Shown in pieces: positions 1 to 9,023 of a stretch of 64,000 nucleotides of DNA. The stretch comes from Beijerinckiaceae bacterium (GTDB taxonomy: Bacteria > Pseudomonadota > Alphaproteobacteria > Rhizobiales > Beijerinckiaceae). The notes under the pieces are model-generated. The model did no database searches and was not told where the DNA came from. It was given only the letters and a program-made list of their open reading frames with translations. Location: positions 496,001 through 560,000 of the forward strand of contig JAPZUD010000001.1 of assembly GCA_027533425.1 (NCBI GenBank). Direction: 5' to 3'. The stretch's first letter is position 1; every line of letters starts with the position of its first letter. The translations under genes and the position numbers were made by a program.

Positions 1-2005
1 GCCTGATCGAGCCCGAGGCCGGCGGCGCAATGCCAACCAGAGTCTTGAGCAGGGTGGATTTGCCCGCCCCGTTGCGGCCGAGCAGGGCAACGATCTCGTT
101 CCGGTGCACCTCGAGGGCCACATCGCGCAGGATATGACTCTTGCCGTAGAAGGTGTTCACGCCCTCCAGCGCGAGCAGGGTCTCGTCCCGCGCGGCACTG
201 GCCCGCGGCTTGGCGGCGAGGGCATGGCTGCCCGATCCAATGTAAACTTCCTGCACGCGCGGCGAACTGCGCGCCGTCTCGACAGACCCGTCGACCAGCA
301 CCGAACCCTCGTTCATGACCGTGACATGATCCGCGATCTGGAAGACGCGGTCGATATCATGCTCGACGAGCAGCACCGGGAGGTCAGCGGAGATGGCCTT
401 GATCAGAAGCCCGACACGCTCGCGTTCCGCCGCGGCGAGGCCCGCCAGCGGCTCGTCAAGCAGGAGGATGCGTGGTTTGGTTGCCAGGGCGAGCGACATA
501 TCGAGCAGCCTTTGGCCACCATAGCTGAGCGAGCCGGCTTCCGCCTGCTCGACGCCGGCAAGCCCCATCGTCCGCAGGATACCAAGACATTCGGTATTGA
601 CGCTCTGGAGAGTCTTGGCAGGCCGCCACGGATCAAACGCCTGAGGCGAGCGGGCCTGACAGGCCAGCCGGACATTCTCCTCCACCGAAAGGCCGGGGAA
701 AAGATTGGTGATCTGGAAGGAACGGCCGATTCCCGCTTGCGTCAGCTTTTCGGGCGTCAGGCCGGAAACCACGCGGCCGGCCAGCCGGACCTCACCCTGA
801 TGCAGCGGGAACAGGCCCGAAATCAGATTGAAGGCGGTCGTCTTGCCGGCCCCGTTCGGGCCGATCAGCGCATGCAGGCTCCGGTCCCGCACGTCGAAGC
901 TGACGCCCTGCACCGCCTTGATCCCTCCGAAATGCCGCACCATGTCCTTGGCCTGCAGCACCGGTCCATCGCCGAGCAGGGAATCCGGTTTGAGGAAATT
1001 CGGCAGCGTGACCGCCCCGGCCTGCCGCGCGGCCATCGCCGCATCCTGCACCACAACCTTGCGGAAGGGGCGCAGCAGCCGCTCGGCCATGCCGACAAGG
1101 CCCGTGGGTGAAAACAGGATGAAGGCGACGAACAGCAACCCGAACCAGAGCAGCCAGTTCTCGGTCAGGCTGGAGAGATAGTCGCGGAAAATCACGAAGA
1201 ACAACGCGCCCAAAGCCGGGCCGAGGAAAGAGCGCATGCCCCCGATCACCACCATGGCGAGGAGTTCGCCCGAAAAGGCCACCGAGATCGGTTCGGCCGA
1301 GGTCATGCGGTTGTTGAAGAGCAGCAGCGTCCCCGCGAGACCGGTCAGGCTGGCCGAGACGACGAAGGCCAGCAGCTTGTAGCGGTCTACGGCATAGCCG
1401 ATGAAGCGCGCGCGCTGCTCGTTCTCGCGGATGGCGACCAGCGTTGTCCCGACAGGCGAGCGATGGAAGCGCCAGAGAATATAGACGACGATCATCCCGA
1501 TCGTTGCGACCAGCGTGTAGAAGTTCTGCGCCTGCTCGAAATCGATCCCGCCGAACAGCGGGCGCTTGATGCCGCCCAGCCCGTCTTCACCGCCGGTCAC
1601 GGCGGTCCAGCGGAACGCGATCGAATAGAGCATCGCGGCGAGGGCGAGGGTCAGCAGCGAGAAATAGACGCCGCGCCGCCGGAGGATGAGCGCACCGAAG
1701 ACGGTGGCGACCACGGCAACCAGCCCCACGGCCCCGAGGATCGGCAAGAGGAAATGCCCCGGCAGCAGCTCCCGTTGCAGAAGCCCGGCCGCATAGGCGG
1801 CGAGCCCGAACCAGGCGCCATGGCCGAACGAGACGAGCCCCGTCGTTCCGACAAGGATGTTCAGCGCCATGCAAGCCATGGCAAAGACGACAACTTCGGT
1901 AGCGGATGTGGTCCCGAGGCCGATCGCCCGCATGAAGAAGGGCAGGATCAGCAGCAGAATGGCGGCGATGACGAGCGGGAGCCGCTCACGCAGGAAGGCG
2001 GGCAT
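1..2005 (-). CDS. Fused Liv-type ABC transporter: permease (LivM) + ATPase (LivG) + ATPase (LivF), 3' end off the window
   Basis: One uninterrupted frame from ATG at 2005 to the left edge, about 668 codons, no stop. Residues 1 to about 320 are a LivM-like permease with many hydrophobic segments. About 350-585 is a LivG ATPase: Walker A GPNGAGKT near 379, signature LSYGGQ, Walker B LLLDEP, and an EHD H-loop. From about 605 a second ATPase of LivF type begins, with Walker A GRNGAGKST near 640, and runs off the edge. These parts are usually separate genes in branched-chain amino acid importers; permease-ATPase fusions are known, and the three-part form is less common. Start lies 8 bases after the livH stop, so it is the distal gene of an operon with livH and the binding protein. 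Substrate cannot be read from sequence; amino acid or amide/carboxylate are possible. Confidence 0.9.
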   Translation of the reverse strand, partial: MPAFLRERLPLVIAAILLLILPFFMRAIGLGTTSATEVVVFAMACMALNILVGTTGLVSFGHGAWFGLAAYAAGLLQRELLPGHFLLPILGAVGLVAVVATVFGALILRRRGVYFSLLTLALAAMLYSIAFRWTAVTGGEDGLGGIKRPLFGGIDFEQAQNFYTLVATIGMIVVYILWRFHRSPVGTTLVAIRENEQRARFIGYAVDRYKLLAFVVSASLTGLAGTLLLFNNRMTSAEPISVAFSGELLAMVVIGGMRSFLGPALGALFFVIFRDYLSSLTENWLLWFGLLFVAFILFSPTGLVGMAERLLRPFRKVVVQDAAMAARQAGAVTLPNFLKPDSLLGDGPVLQAKDMVRHFGGIKAVQGVSFDVRDRSLHALIGPNGAGKTTAFNLISGLFPLHQGEVRLAGRVVSGLTPEKLTQAGIGRSFQITNLFPGLSVEENVRLACQARSPQAFDPWRPAKTLQSVNTECLGILRTMGLAGVEQAEAGSLSYGGQRLLDMSLALATKPRILLLDEPLAGLAAAERERVGLLIKAISADLPVLLVEHDIDRVFQIADHVTVMNEGSVLVDGSVETARSSPRVQEVYIGSGSHALAAKPRASAARDETLLALEGVNTFYGKSHILRDVALEVHRNEIVALLGRNGAGKSTLLKTLVGIAPPASGSIR

Positions 2006-2013
2006 CGGCGGCC

Positions 2014-2889
2014 TCACTCGAAACGCTGGATGCGCTCGCCGAACAGGCCGCGCGGTCGGAAGAGAAGCACCAGCAGCATCATCAGGTAGATGACGGCGGT
2101 GGCGAATTGCGGATAGCCCAACCCAATTGTCGCGCCCTTGACGACACCGACCAGCAGGGCCGCTGCCACGACGCCCCAGAACGAGCCAAGCCCCCCGATC
2201 ACAACCACCACGAAGGCCGGAGTGATGATTTCCTGCCCCATCGCGGGGTGGATCGAGTAGATCGGCGCCAGCAGCACACCGGCCAGACCGGCCAGGCCGA
2301 TGCCGATCGCGGCAACCGCCATCATGTAGGGCGGCAGCGCTATACCCAGCGCGCCGACCATGTCCGGGTTCTGCACGCCCGCCCGGACAACCCGCCCGAA
2401 CGCGGTGCGGTTGAGCAGGAACCAGAGGGCCAGCACGCAGCTCGCAGCGATCAGGATCAAGGTGCCGCGATAGCGCGAATAGATGAAATCCCCGAGGAAG
2501 ATCTGACCGCGGAGCCAGCTCGGGATCGAATAGGAGAGGGGCGGCGCGCCAAAGATCATCCGGAGAACCTGCTCCGCCACCATGGCAAGGCCGAAGGTCA
2601 GCAGAAGGGAGAGGATGGGGTCAGATCGATAGAATCGCTGGAACAGCAGGCGTTCGACCAGAACGCCGAGAATGGCGACCAGCCCCGGCACCACGAACAT
2701 CGCGCCGCCGAAACCGATATGCGGGCCAAGCAACACGGTAAGATAGGCGCCGATCGCATAGAACGCGCCATGGGCGAGATTGACGATGCCGCCGAGCGAG
2801 AAGATCAGCGACAGGCCGAGCGCGATCAGCAGGTAATAGACGCCGTCAAGCAGGCCATTGGCGATCTGCTGGAGAAAGAGCGTGGACAA
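2014..2889 (-). CDS. livH: Branched-chain amino acid-type ABC transporter permease LivH
   Basis: A 291-residue polytopic inner-membrane permease of the LivH family: hydrophobic N-terminus, the NLAHG motif near residue 37, and the C-terminal FRPRGLFG signature. It would pair with the LivM domain of the next gene to form the pore. The start is TTG at 2889, preceded 7 bases away by GGGGAG; no better ATG exists in frame. Order is binding protein, livH, LivM-G-F fusion. The 133-base gap to the binding-protein gene holds a long inverted repeat (2919-2999), which may reduce permease expression relative to binding protein. Confidence 0.9.
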   Translation of the reverse strand: MSTLFLQQIANGLLDGVYYLLIALGLSLIFSLGGIVNLAHGAFYAIGAYLTVLLGPHIGFGGAMFVVPGLVAILGVLVERLLFQRFYRSDPILSLLLTFGLAMVAEQVLRMIFGAPPLSYSIPSWLRGQIFLGDFIYSRYRGTLILIAASCVLALWFLLNRTAFGRVVRAGVQNPDMVGALGIALPPYMMAVAAIGIGLAGLAGVLLAPIYSIHPAMGQEIITPAFVVVVIGGLGSFWGVVAAALLVGVVKGATIGLGYPQFATAVIYLMMLLVLLFRPRGLFGERIQRFE

Positions 2890-2918
2890 AGGCGGGCTCC
2901 CCGGAGGCGAGGCAGGAT

Positions 2919-2999
2919 GTCATCCCCGGCCGGACCGCTTCCCGCCGGGGGAGAGCATTCCGGAGGAGGAACCGGCGGAACCCGACCGCCGGGGATGAC
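2919..2999. repeat. Inverted repeat between binding-protein gene and livH
   Basis: GTCATCCCCGGC at 2919-2930 is repeated in perfect inverse as GCCGGGGATGAC at 2988-2999, with 57 GC-rich bases between that contain further short complementary stretches. It lies between the stop of the binding-protein gene and livH. It resembles palindromic intergenic (REP-like) elements. There is no T-run, so it is more likely an mRNA 3'-end stabiliser or processing site than an intrinsic terminator. Whether it recurs in the genome cannot be seen here. Confidence 0.6.
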
Positions 3000-3022
3000 C
3001 TTGAGCGAGTGGCGGTCCGGCC

Positions 3023-4270
3023 TCAGGCCATCTTGCACTCGTTTTCTTCTGCCGTCGTGGCGATGATCTCGAGGCTTTCGTTGGCTGCCGGCACGGCCGG
3101 CGACGAGGTGAAGATGTCCCACTGGTTTTTGGCCGAGGCGCCGACCGCCTGAACCGTGTACATCTCGTGCATCATCTGGTGGTCAGACTTCCGGAAGTAA
3201 CCTTCGCGGGTCTTCATCACGTCGAATTTCGCGCCCTTTTCCCAGTGCTCGATGATCTTCATCGAATCCGTCGATTTGATCTCGTTCATGGTCTGGGCGA
3301 AAATCTTGACCGCGAGGTAATCACCCCAGGCCTGGTTTTCCGGCGGCTTCTTGTACTTGGCGGTGAAGGCCTGAACAAACTTCTTGCTGTTCGGCGTGTC
3401 GATCAGGTGATGCCAGACGACCGGCCACGTGCCCCCGAAATTGTCCTTGCCTGCCGCCCAGGCGAGGGCGGTATCGAAGCCGAACCCGGCGACCGGGAAG
3501 GTCAGGCCGAATTCCGAGTATTGCTTCAGGAAGTTGGTGATCTGATTGCCGGCCAGGTTGGAAATCACAAGATCCGGCTTCGCATTGCGGATCTCGATCA
3601 GCAGGGCCGAGAAGTCGGTCAGGTCGGTCGGGACCAGCTTGTCGGCAGCGAACTGGCCGCCATTGGCTTCCATGAAGCGTTTGGCCACCTTGAGGAGGTC
3701 ATGGCCGAACGCATAGTCGGCGGTGAGCGAGAACCACTTCTTGCCCTTCACCAGCCCCTGCTGCATCAGCGACCGCCCACAGGTTTTTACATACATCGAG
3801 TTCTGGCTCTCGACGTGGAACATGAACTTGTTGCAATTCGCACCGCGCAGGGCATCGGAATTGCCCCCGGTATTGACGTAGAGGGTCTTCGTACGGGCTG
3901 CGACCTGCGCGATGGTCAGGCAGGAGGCCGAGGAAATCTCGCCGATGATACAGGCAACCTTGTCGCGCTCGATCATGCGCTCGGCCTTGGTCGAGGCCGT
4001 CTGCGGATTGACGGAATCCTCCTTGAGGATTTCGAGCTTGCGCCCCATCACGCCGCCCGCCGCGTTGATCTCCTCGACCGCGAGGTCCGCCGCCATGACA
4101 GCGAACTCGCCCAGCGGTCCGAGGAACCCTGTGCGCGGGGTCAGGTGGCCGAAACGCAGGACATCGGACTGCGCCCTCGAGATGGCCGGCATGCCGATCG
4201 TGCCTGCAAGGGCAGTGGCGCCAGCCGCCTTGATCAGGCTGCGACGGGACGGACGGATGAATTCGCTCAT
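3023..4270 (-). CDS. ABC transporter substrate-binding protein, LivK-like, Tat-exported
   Basis: A 415-residue periplasmic binding protein of the Peripla_BP_6 (LivK/amide) family. ATG at 4270 is chosen because GGGAG lies just upstream and the protein then begins with a twin-arginine signal: SRRSLIK at residues 8-14, a hydrophobic stretch, and a likely cleavage after SRA near residue 33. The mature part opens with the typical FGHLTPRTGFLGPLG region. First gene of the operon feeding livH and the fused permease-ATPase. It is divergent from a GntR/FCD regulator with a palindrome between them, which suggests substrate-responsive control. The ligand is not identifiable. Confidence 0.9.
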   Translation of the reverse strand: MSEFIRPSRRSLIKAAGATALAGTIGMPAISRAQSDVLRFGHLTPRTGFLGPLGEFAVMAADLAVEEINAAGGVMGRKLEILKEDSVNPQTASTKAERMIERDKVACIIGEISSASCLTIAQVAARTKTLYVNTGGNSDALRGANCNKFMFHVESQNSMYVKTCGRSLMQQGLVKGKKWFSLTADYAFGHDLLKVAKRFMEANGGQFAADKLVPTDLTDFSALLIEIRNAKPDLVISNLAGNQITNFLKQYSEFGLTFPVAGFGFDTALAWAAGKDNFGGTWPVVWHHLIDTPNSKKFVQAFTAKYKKPPENQAWGDYLAVKIFAQTMNEIKSTDSMKIIEHWEKGAKFDVMKTREGYFRKSDHQMMHEMYTVQAVGASAKNQWDIFTSSPAVPAANESLEIIATTAEENECKMA

Positions 4271-4340
4271 GAGATGTCTCCCTTTGACGTTTCTCTTCCC
4301 CGCGGTCGGCCCATTTTTTTGTCGAAGGCCTTGCCGCAAT

Positions 4341-4352
4341 CTGTGATCACAG
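4341..4352. promoter_or_regulatory. Palindromic operator candidate for the divergent GntR regulator
   Basis: CTGTGATCACAG is a perfect 12-bp palindrome in the 130-bp gap between the divergent binding-protein gene (start 4270) and the GntR regulator (start 4401). GntR/FCD regulators usually bind short palindromes next to their own gene, so it is the natural operator candidate. A near copy (CTGAGATCACAGTT against CTGTGATCACAGTT, read on opposite strands) occurs at 51887-51900 upstream of tctC. Confidence 0.55.
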
Positions 4353-4400
4353 TTAGCTTCCTCTAATCGACTGGCTTTGTCCAGAGACTGGCGCACAAAA

Positions 4401-5102
4401 ATGTTGGAACGCATTCCCGCCTATACCGACGCGATGCTGGACGAGACGGGGACCCTGTCCGACCGAGTCTACCGGCATCTCGCCGACCGGCTGATCGCCG
4501 GGCGTTTCGCGCCGGGGGACAAGCTTTCCCTGCGCGCCGTGTCGGAAGCGCTCGGCCTCTCCATCATGCCGGTCCGGGAAGCCGTCTCACGCCTTGCAGC
4601 GGAGGGGGCTCTTGAGGTCGCCCCCAAAAAGGCGGTCACGGTGCCACTGATGCGGGCGGCGCAATTCCGCGACATCACGCAGGTGCGGATCGAAGTCGAG
4701 GGTTTCGCCGCCGCGCTCGCCTGCAAGGCAGCCACATCGGACAGCCTCGCCGGGATCGAGGCCCGTGAGCGCGAGTTCCGCGAACTGAGCGAACAGGCGC
4801 AAGCCGATCTTGCGCAGGCCGTGGCAGCCAACCAGGCCTTCCATTTTGCGGTCTATCGGGCAGCCGGCTCGGCCGAATTGCTGGCGATTATCGAACGTCT
4901 CTGGCTGCGCGTCGGGCCGATCATCAATCTTGACCTGCGCGAGAATCCGGAGCGCCTCCGACTCGGTGGCGCGGTTCAGGCCCATCGGGCCTGTCTCGCC
5001 GCGATCCGCGAGAACCGGCCGGACGCCGCGCGCGAAGCCATCGCTTCCGACATCGGCGGCGCATCCGCCTTCATTCTGTCACGCCAGCGGCTGCTGGACT
5101 GA
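4401..5102 (+). CDS. GntR-family transcriptional regulator, FCD subfamily
   Basis: A 233-residue regulator. N-terminal winged helix-turn-helix at about residues 20-85 (DRVYRHLADRLIAG, then SLRAVSEALGLS and MPVREAVSRLAAEGAL, typical of GntR). A C-terminal all-helical FCD ligand domain follows at about 95-225; FCD domains bind a metal and small carboxylates. ATG at 4401 is preferred to TTG at 4377, which adds eight residues lacking family character. It is divergent from the Liv-type operon and 27 bases before the SDR gene, so it probably senses the imported compound or a catabolite and controls both directions. Confidence 0.9.
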   Translation: MLERIPAYTDAMLDETGTLSDRVYRHLADRLIAGRFAPGDKLSLRAVSEALGLSIMPVREAVSRLAAEGALEVAPKKAVTVPLMRAAQFRDITQVRIEVEGFAAALACKAATSDSLAGIEAREREFRELSEQAQADLAQAVAANQAFHFAVYRAAGSAELLAIIERLWLRVGPIINLDLRENPERLRLGGAVQAHRACLAAIRENRPDAAREAIASDIGGASAFILSRQRLLD

Positions 5103-5129
5103 AAACCTGTCGGGAACTGGGGAAACGTC

Positions 5130-5906
5130 ATGGATATGCAGATCGAGGGGCTCCGGGTGCTGGTCACGGCCGGGGCGGGTGGCATCGGGCTGGAAGTCGC
5201 GCGTGCCTTCGTCCGGGAAGGCGCGCGCGTCTTTGTCTGTGATGTCGATCAGCAGGCCCTTGCCGCGCTTGCCAAGAGCGACCCGATGATCGGCGCCACC
5301 CTCTGCGACGTGGCGGACCGGGCCCAGGTTGCGGTGTTGTTCGAGAAGACCGTTGCCTTTCTGGGCGGGCTCGATGTGCTGGTCAACAATGCCGGCATTG
5401 CCGGCCCGACCGCGCGCATCGAGGATGTCACGCCCGAGGATTGGGACCGCTGCATCAATGTCTGCCTGACCTCACAGTACAATTGCGCCCGGCTGGCGAT
5501 TCCGCTGCTCCGCCAGAGTCGGAATGCCTCGATCATCAACCTGTCCTCCGCCGCCGGAAAGAACGGCTTTGCCATGCGCTCACCCTATGCCGCGGCGAAA
5601 TGGGGCGTGATCGGCTTTACCAAATCGCTGGCCATCGAACTCGGCGACGAGGGCATCCGTGTCAATGCCATCCTGCCCGGCCTCGTGGCGGGTGACCGGA
5701 TCCGCCGCGTGCTGGAGGCGAAGGCGCAGCAATATGGCCGCAGCTTCAAGGAGGTGGAGGCCCAGGCTTTCGCCTATACCTCGATCAAGGAATACATCCT
5801 CCCGCAGCAACTGGCCGACCAGATGGTCTTCCTGGCTTCGCCACGCGGCCGGACGATCTCCGGCCAGGCCATCTCCATCGATGGCGACACCAAGATGCTG
5901 ATGTGA
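5130..5906 (+). CDS. Short-chain dehydrogenase/reductase (SDR)
   Basis: A 258-residue classical SDR. The cofactor motif is TAGAGGIG at 13-20, a variant of TGxxxGIG. NNAG is at 86-89, catalytic serine near 139-140, and YxxxK at Tyr153-Lys157. The Asp at the end of the second beta strand (VCDVD) favours NAD. It has a long helical insertion (about residues 170-215, LEAKAQQYGRSFKEVEA) found in some sugar/polyol SDRs. A Shine-Dalgarno-like GGGG precedes ATG at 5130. It follows the GntR gene and is probably co-transcribed; the likely role is oxidation of a hydroxyl on the compound imported by the Liv-type system. Substrate not assignable. Confidence 0.88.
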   Translation: MDMQIEGLRVLVTAGAGGIGLEVARAFVREGARVFVCDVDQQALAALAKSDPMIGATLCDVADRAQVAVLFEKTVAFLGGLDVLVNNAGIAGPTARIEDVTPEDWDRCINVCLTSQYNCARLAIPLLRQSRNASIINLSSAAGKNGFAMRSPYAAAKWGVIGFTKSLAIELGDEGIRVNAILPGLVAGDRIRRVLEAKAQQYGRSFKEVEAQAFAYTSIKEYILPQQLADQMVFLASPRGRTISGQAISIDGDTKMLM

Positions 5907-5909
5907 CGC

Positions 5910-7397
5910 TCAGGCGGACAGTGTCCGCCGGATCGCATCCTTCCAGCCCGCGTAACGGGTATCGGCATCGGCAGCCGCCATGGCCGGTGCGAAGCGGATA
6001 TCCCGCGCCCAGAGCCGGGCGAAATCCGCCGGTTCCGGCGCAAGGCCGGCACTCAGTCCGGCAAGATAGGCTGCGCCGAGCGCCGTGGTTTCCATGATGG
6101 TCGGCCGGTCAACTGGTGCCTGCAGGATATCGGCAAGGAATTGCATCGCGAAGGAGGAGGCGGTCATCCCGCCATCCACCCGCAGCACGGTTTCGAAGGG
6201 GCTGCCCCAGTCGCGCCGCATCGCCTCGATCAGGTCCCGCGTCTGGTAGCCGACACTTTCCAGCGCGGCGCGGCAGAGCTCCTTCCGCGTCGTTCCGCGG
6301 GTCAGCCCGTACAAGGCGCCGCGCGCATCGGCATCCCAATAAGGCGCGCCGAGCCCCACAAAGGCCGGCACGAGAAAGACATTCTGCGCCGGGTCGGCTT
6401 CGGCTGCCAGCGCACCGGCCTCCGCCGAGGCAGCGATGATCCCGAGCCCGTCCCGCAGCCATTGCACGGCGGCGCCAGCCACGAAGATCGCGCCCTCAAG
6501 GGCATAGGTCCGCTGGCCACGGATCTGGTAGGCGAGGGTGGTCAGCAACCGGTTGGTCGAGAAAACGGGCGTGTCGCCGGTATTCATCACCGCGAAACAC
6601 CCGGTCCCGTAGGTCGACTTCATCATGCCCGGCTGGAAGCAGGCCTGCCCGATCGTCGCGGCCTGCTGGTCGCCGGCCACACCGCAGATGGCGACTGCAC
6701 CACCGAGCCATTCCGGCACGGTCGTGCCGAAATCATCGGCGCTGTTGCGGATATCCGGCAGCAGCGCCATTGGAACATCGAGGCGCCGGCACAATTCGGC
6801 ATCCCAGCTGCCGGCCTGGATGTCGTAGAGCAGGGTGCGCGAGGCATTCGTGGCATCGGTCGCATGGACCTTGCCGCCCGTCAGCCGCCAGATCAGGAAG
6901 GTATCGACTGTGCCGAAAGCCAGCTCGCCCCGTTCCGCCCGGGCCCGCGCGCCGGGAACCTGGTCGAGGATCCACGCGATCTTCGTCCCCGAGAAATAGG
7001 GATCGAGCAGCAGGCCCGTCTTGCGGCTGAAAAAGCCTTCATGGCCCTCGTCCCGCAGCCGGGCACATGTTTCAGAGGTCCGTCTGTCCTGCCACACAAT
7101 AGCCCGGTGGATCGGCGCGCCCGTCTTCCGGTCCCAGATCAGCGTCGTCTCGCGCTGGTTGGTGATCCCGATGGCGGCGATATCGGCAGCGGCAAGGCCA
7201 GCCTTGGCAAGGGCCCCGCGCAGGGTGGCGAGGCTTGTGGCCCAGATATCCTCGGCCTCGTGCTCCACCCAGCCGGAGGCGGGGTAATGCTGCGGGAATT
7301 CCTTCTGGTCCATCGCGACCAGCCGGAAATCGCGCGTGAAGACCAGCGCCCGGCTCGAGGTGGTCCCCTGGTCCATCGCGATGAAATGGGTGCTCAT
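5910..7397 (-). CDS. glpK: Glycerol kinase
   Basis: A 495-residue FGGY-family kinase. It starts with the diagnostic [10 protein letters not shown] (from residue 8) and carries the glycerol-kinase regions [15 protein letters not shown] and STYGTGCF; length matches the family (about 500). It phosphorylates glycerol to sn-glycerol 3-phosphate with ATP in the cytoplasm. Its ATG overlaps the stop of glpD by four bases (ATGA, 7394-7397), so both are translated from one message in the order glpD, glpK. It is convergent with the SDR gene, three bases apart. No glpF or glpR homologue is in the window. Confidence 0.97.
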   Translation of the reverse strand: MSTHFIAMDQGTTSSRALVFTRDFRLVAMDQKEFPQHYPASGWVEHEAEDIWATSLATLRGALAKAGLAAADIAAIGITNQRETTLIWDRKTGAPIHRAIVWQDRRTSETCARLRDEGHEGFFSRKTGLLLDPYFSGTKIAWILDQVPGARARAERGELAFGTVDTFLIWRLTGGKVHATDATNASRTLLYDIQAGSWDAELCRRLDVPMALLPDIRNSADDFGTTVPEWLGGAVAICGVAGDQQAATIGQACFQPGMMKSTYGTGCFAVMNTGDTPVFSTNRLLTTLAYQIRGQRTYALEGAIFVAGAAVQWLRDGLGIIAASAEAGALAAEADPAQNVFLVPAFVGLGAPYWDADARGALYGLTRGTTRKELCRAALESVGYQTRDLIEAMRRDWGSPFETVLRVDGGMTASSFAMQFLADILQAPVDRPTIMETTALGAAYLAGLSAGLAPEPADFARLWARDIRFAPAMAAADADTRYAGWKDAIRRTLSA

Positions 7398-8911
7398 TCA
7401 AGGCTCTCCGCATCCAGCAAGGCCGGCAGCGCGGCCGCCACAGCCCGGGCCAGCGCCTCGCCGCCATGAAGGCCGAGCTTGGTGCGCCGCCAGAGGACAT
7501 CATCCGGGGTCCGCGCCCATTCCTCGCGGACAAGATAGCGCAATTCAGCCAGCCGGAACCCATTGCCGAGATCCGCGCCGAGATCATCGAGGCTCGCAGC
7601 CGACCCCAGCACCCGCCGGGCGCGCGTGCCATAAAGCCTCACAAGCCGTTCCATCTCCGAATCCGGCAGGAACGGATATTCCGCCAGCAGCACCCGCTTG
7701 AGGGCGCGGCGATCCCGGTCCGGGAAATCCCCGCCGGGCAGGATCGCGCCCTCTGTCCAGGCGCTGCCCATCCGCGGGAAGGCGCCGGAAATCCGGTCCA
7801 TCGCCTCTTCCGCCAGCCGGCGATAGGTGGTGATTTTCCCGCCATAGATCGACAGGAGCGCGGCCTGTCCGGCGGGTTGGTCGAGATCGAGCACATAATC
7901 CCGCGTGGCAGCCTTGGCCTCGGGCGCGCCGTCGTCATAGAGCGGGCGGACACCGGAAAACGACCAGACCACGTCATCCCGGGCCAATTGGCGGCTGAAT
8001 TGCGCATTGGCCAAGGCCAGCAGGTAATCGATCTCTTCCGCCGTCGCGCTGACGGCGGCAGGGTTGCCGGTGTAGTCGCGATCCGTCGTGCCGATCAGCG
8101 TGAACTCGCCCTCATAGGGGATCGCAAAGACGATGCGACCGTCGCTGTTCTGGAAAATGTAGCAGCGATCATGCTCGTAGAGCTTGCGCACCACGATATG
8201 CGAACCCTGGACAAGGCGGGTTTTCGCCCGGCCGTTCAAGCCCAATGTACCGTGCAGGACATCCGCCACCCAGGGACCGGCGGCATTGACCAGCACTTTC
8301 GCGCGCACGCGCCGCTCGCCGCGGAAATCCTCGCTGCGGACGGTGACCAGCCAGCCCTCGCTGTCCCGCACCGCCGAAACCGCGCGGGTCCGCGTCTCGA
8401 TCATCGCGCCGCGTTCCGCCGCATCGAGCGCATTGGCCACGACAAGGCGGGAATCATCGACGCGGCAATCGGAATATTCGAACCCCTTCCGGAACAGGCC
8501 CGGCTTGAGCGGCTGCCCGGCGACATGGGTGGCCAGATCGATGACCCGCGTCGAGGGCAGCAGCTTGCGCCCGCCGAGATGATCATAGAGGAACAGGCCC
8601 AGCCGCAGCAGCCAGGCCGGGCGCAGCCCGCGATGATGCGGCAGCACGAAGCGCAGCGGCCCGATCAGGTGCGGGGCCATGGTCCAGAGTGTCTCGCGCT
8701 CGATCAGCGCCTCCCGCACAAGCCGGAACGCGTAATATTCGAGATAGCGCAAACCGCCATGGATCAGCTTGGTCGACCAGGACGAGGTATGGCTGGCGAG
8801 ATCATCCTGCTCGCAGAGATAGACGGCCAAGCCACGCCCGGCCGCATCGCGGGCGAGACCGGTGCCATTGATGCCGCCACCGATAATGGCCAGATCGACG
8901 ACTCGTTCCAT
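7394..8911 (-). CDS. glpD: Aerobic glycerol-3-phosphate dehydrogenase
   Basis: A 505-residue FAD enzyme, close to the E. coli GlpD length. The N-terminal dinucleotide-binding motif IGGGINGTG is at about residues 10-18. [14 protein letters not shown] and IGTTDRDY are typical of GlpD, and a C-terminal helical cap domain follows. It oxidises glycerol 3-phosphate to dihydroxyacetone phosphate at the inner membrane, passing electrons to quinone. ATG at 8911 was chosen because the FAD fold starts within 10 residues; the frame stays open for 16 further codons that look non-coding. It forms an operon with glpK. Confidence 0.97.
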   Translation of the reverse strand: MERVVDLAIIGGGINGTGLARDAAGRGLAVYLCEQDDLASHTSSWSTKLIHGGLRYLEYYAFRLVREALIERETLWTMAPHLIGPLRFVLPHHRGLRPAWLLRLGLFLYDHLGGRKLLPSTRVIDLATHVAGQPLKPGLFRKGFEYSDCRVDDSRLVVANALDAAERGAMIETRTRAVSAVRDSEGWLVTVRSEDFRGERRVRAKVLVNAAGPWVADVLHGTLGLNGRAKTRLVQGSHIVVRKLYEHDRCYIFQNSDGRIVFAIPYEGEFTLIGTTDRDYTGNPAAVSATAEEIDYLLALANAQFSRQLARDDVVWSFSGVRPLYDDGAPEAKAATRDYVLDLDQPAGQAALLSIYGGKITTYRRLAEEAMDRISGAFPRMGSAWTEGAILPGGDFPDRDRRALKRVLLAEYPFLPDSEMERLVRLYGTRARRVLGSAASLDDLGADLGNGFRLAELRYLVREEWARTPDDVLWRRTKLGLHGGEALARAVAAALPALLDAESLE

Positions 8912-9023
8912 GGCAATTAGGTGCCTGCTCGCGCGGCGAAACGCAATCTCTCTCGGCACGAAACCATGGCTTCACGGGGGAGGGTGAAATCGCTAGCCTC
9001 CTCCAAAGGCGAGGGATTCTTCA

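Noticed and set aside
1-2005. Frameshift artefact explaining the LivM-G-F fusion
   Set aside because: Reading frame and motifs are continuous across all joins, with plausible linkers; nothing suggests an error.
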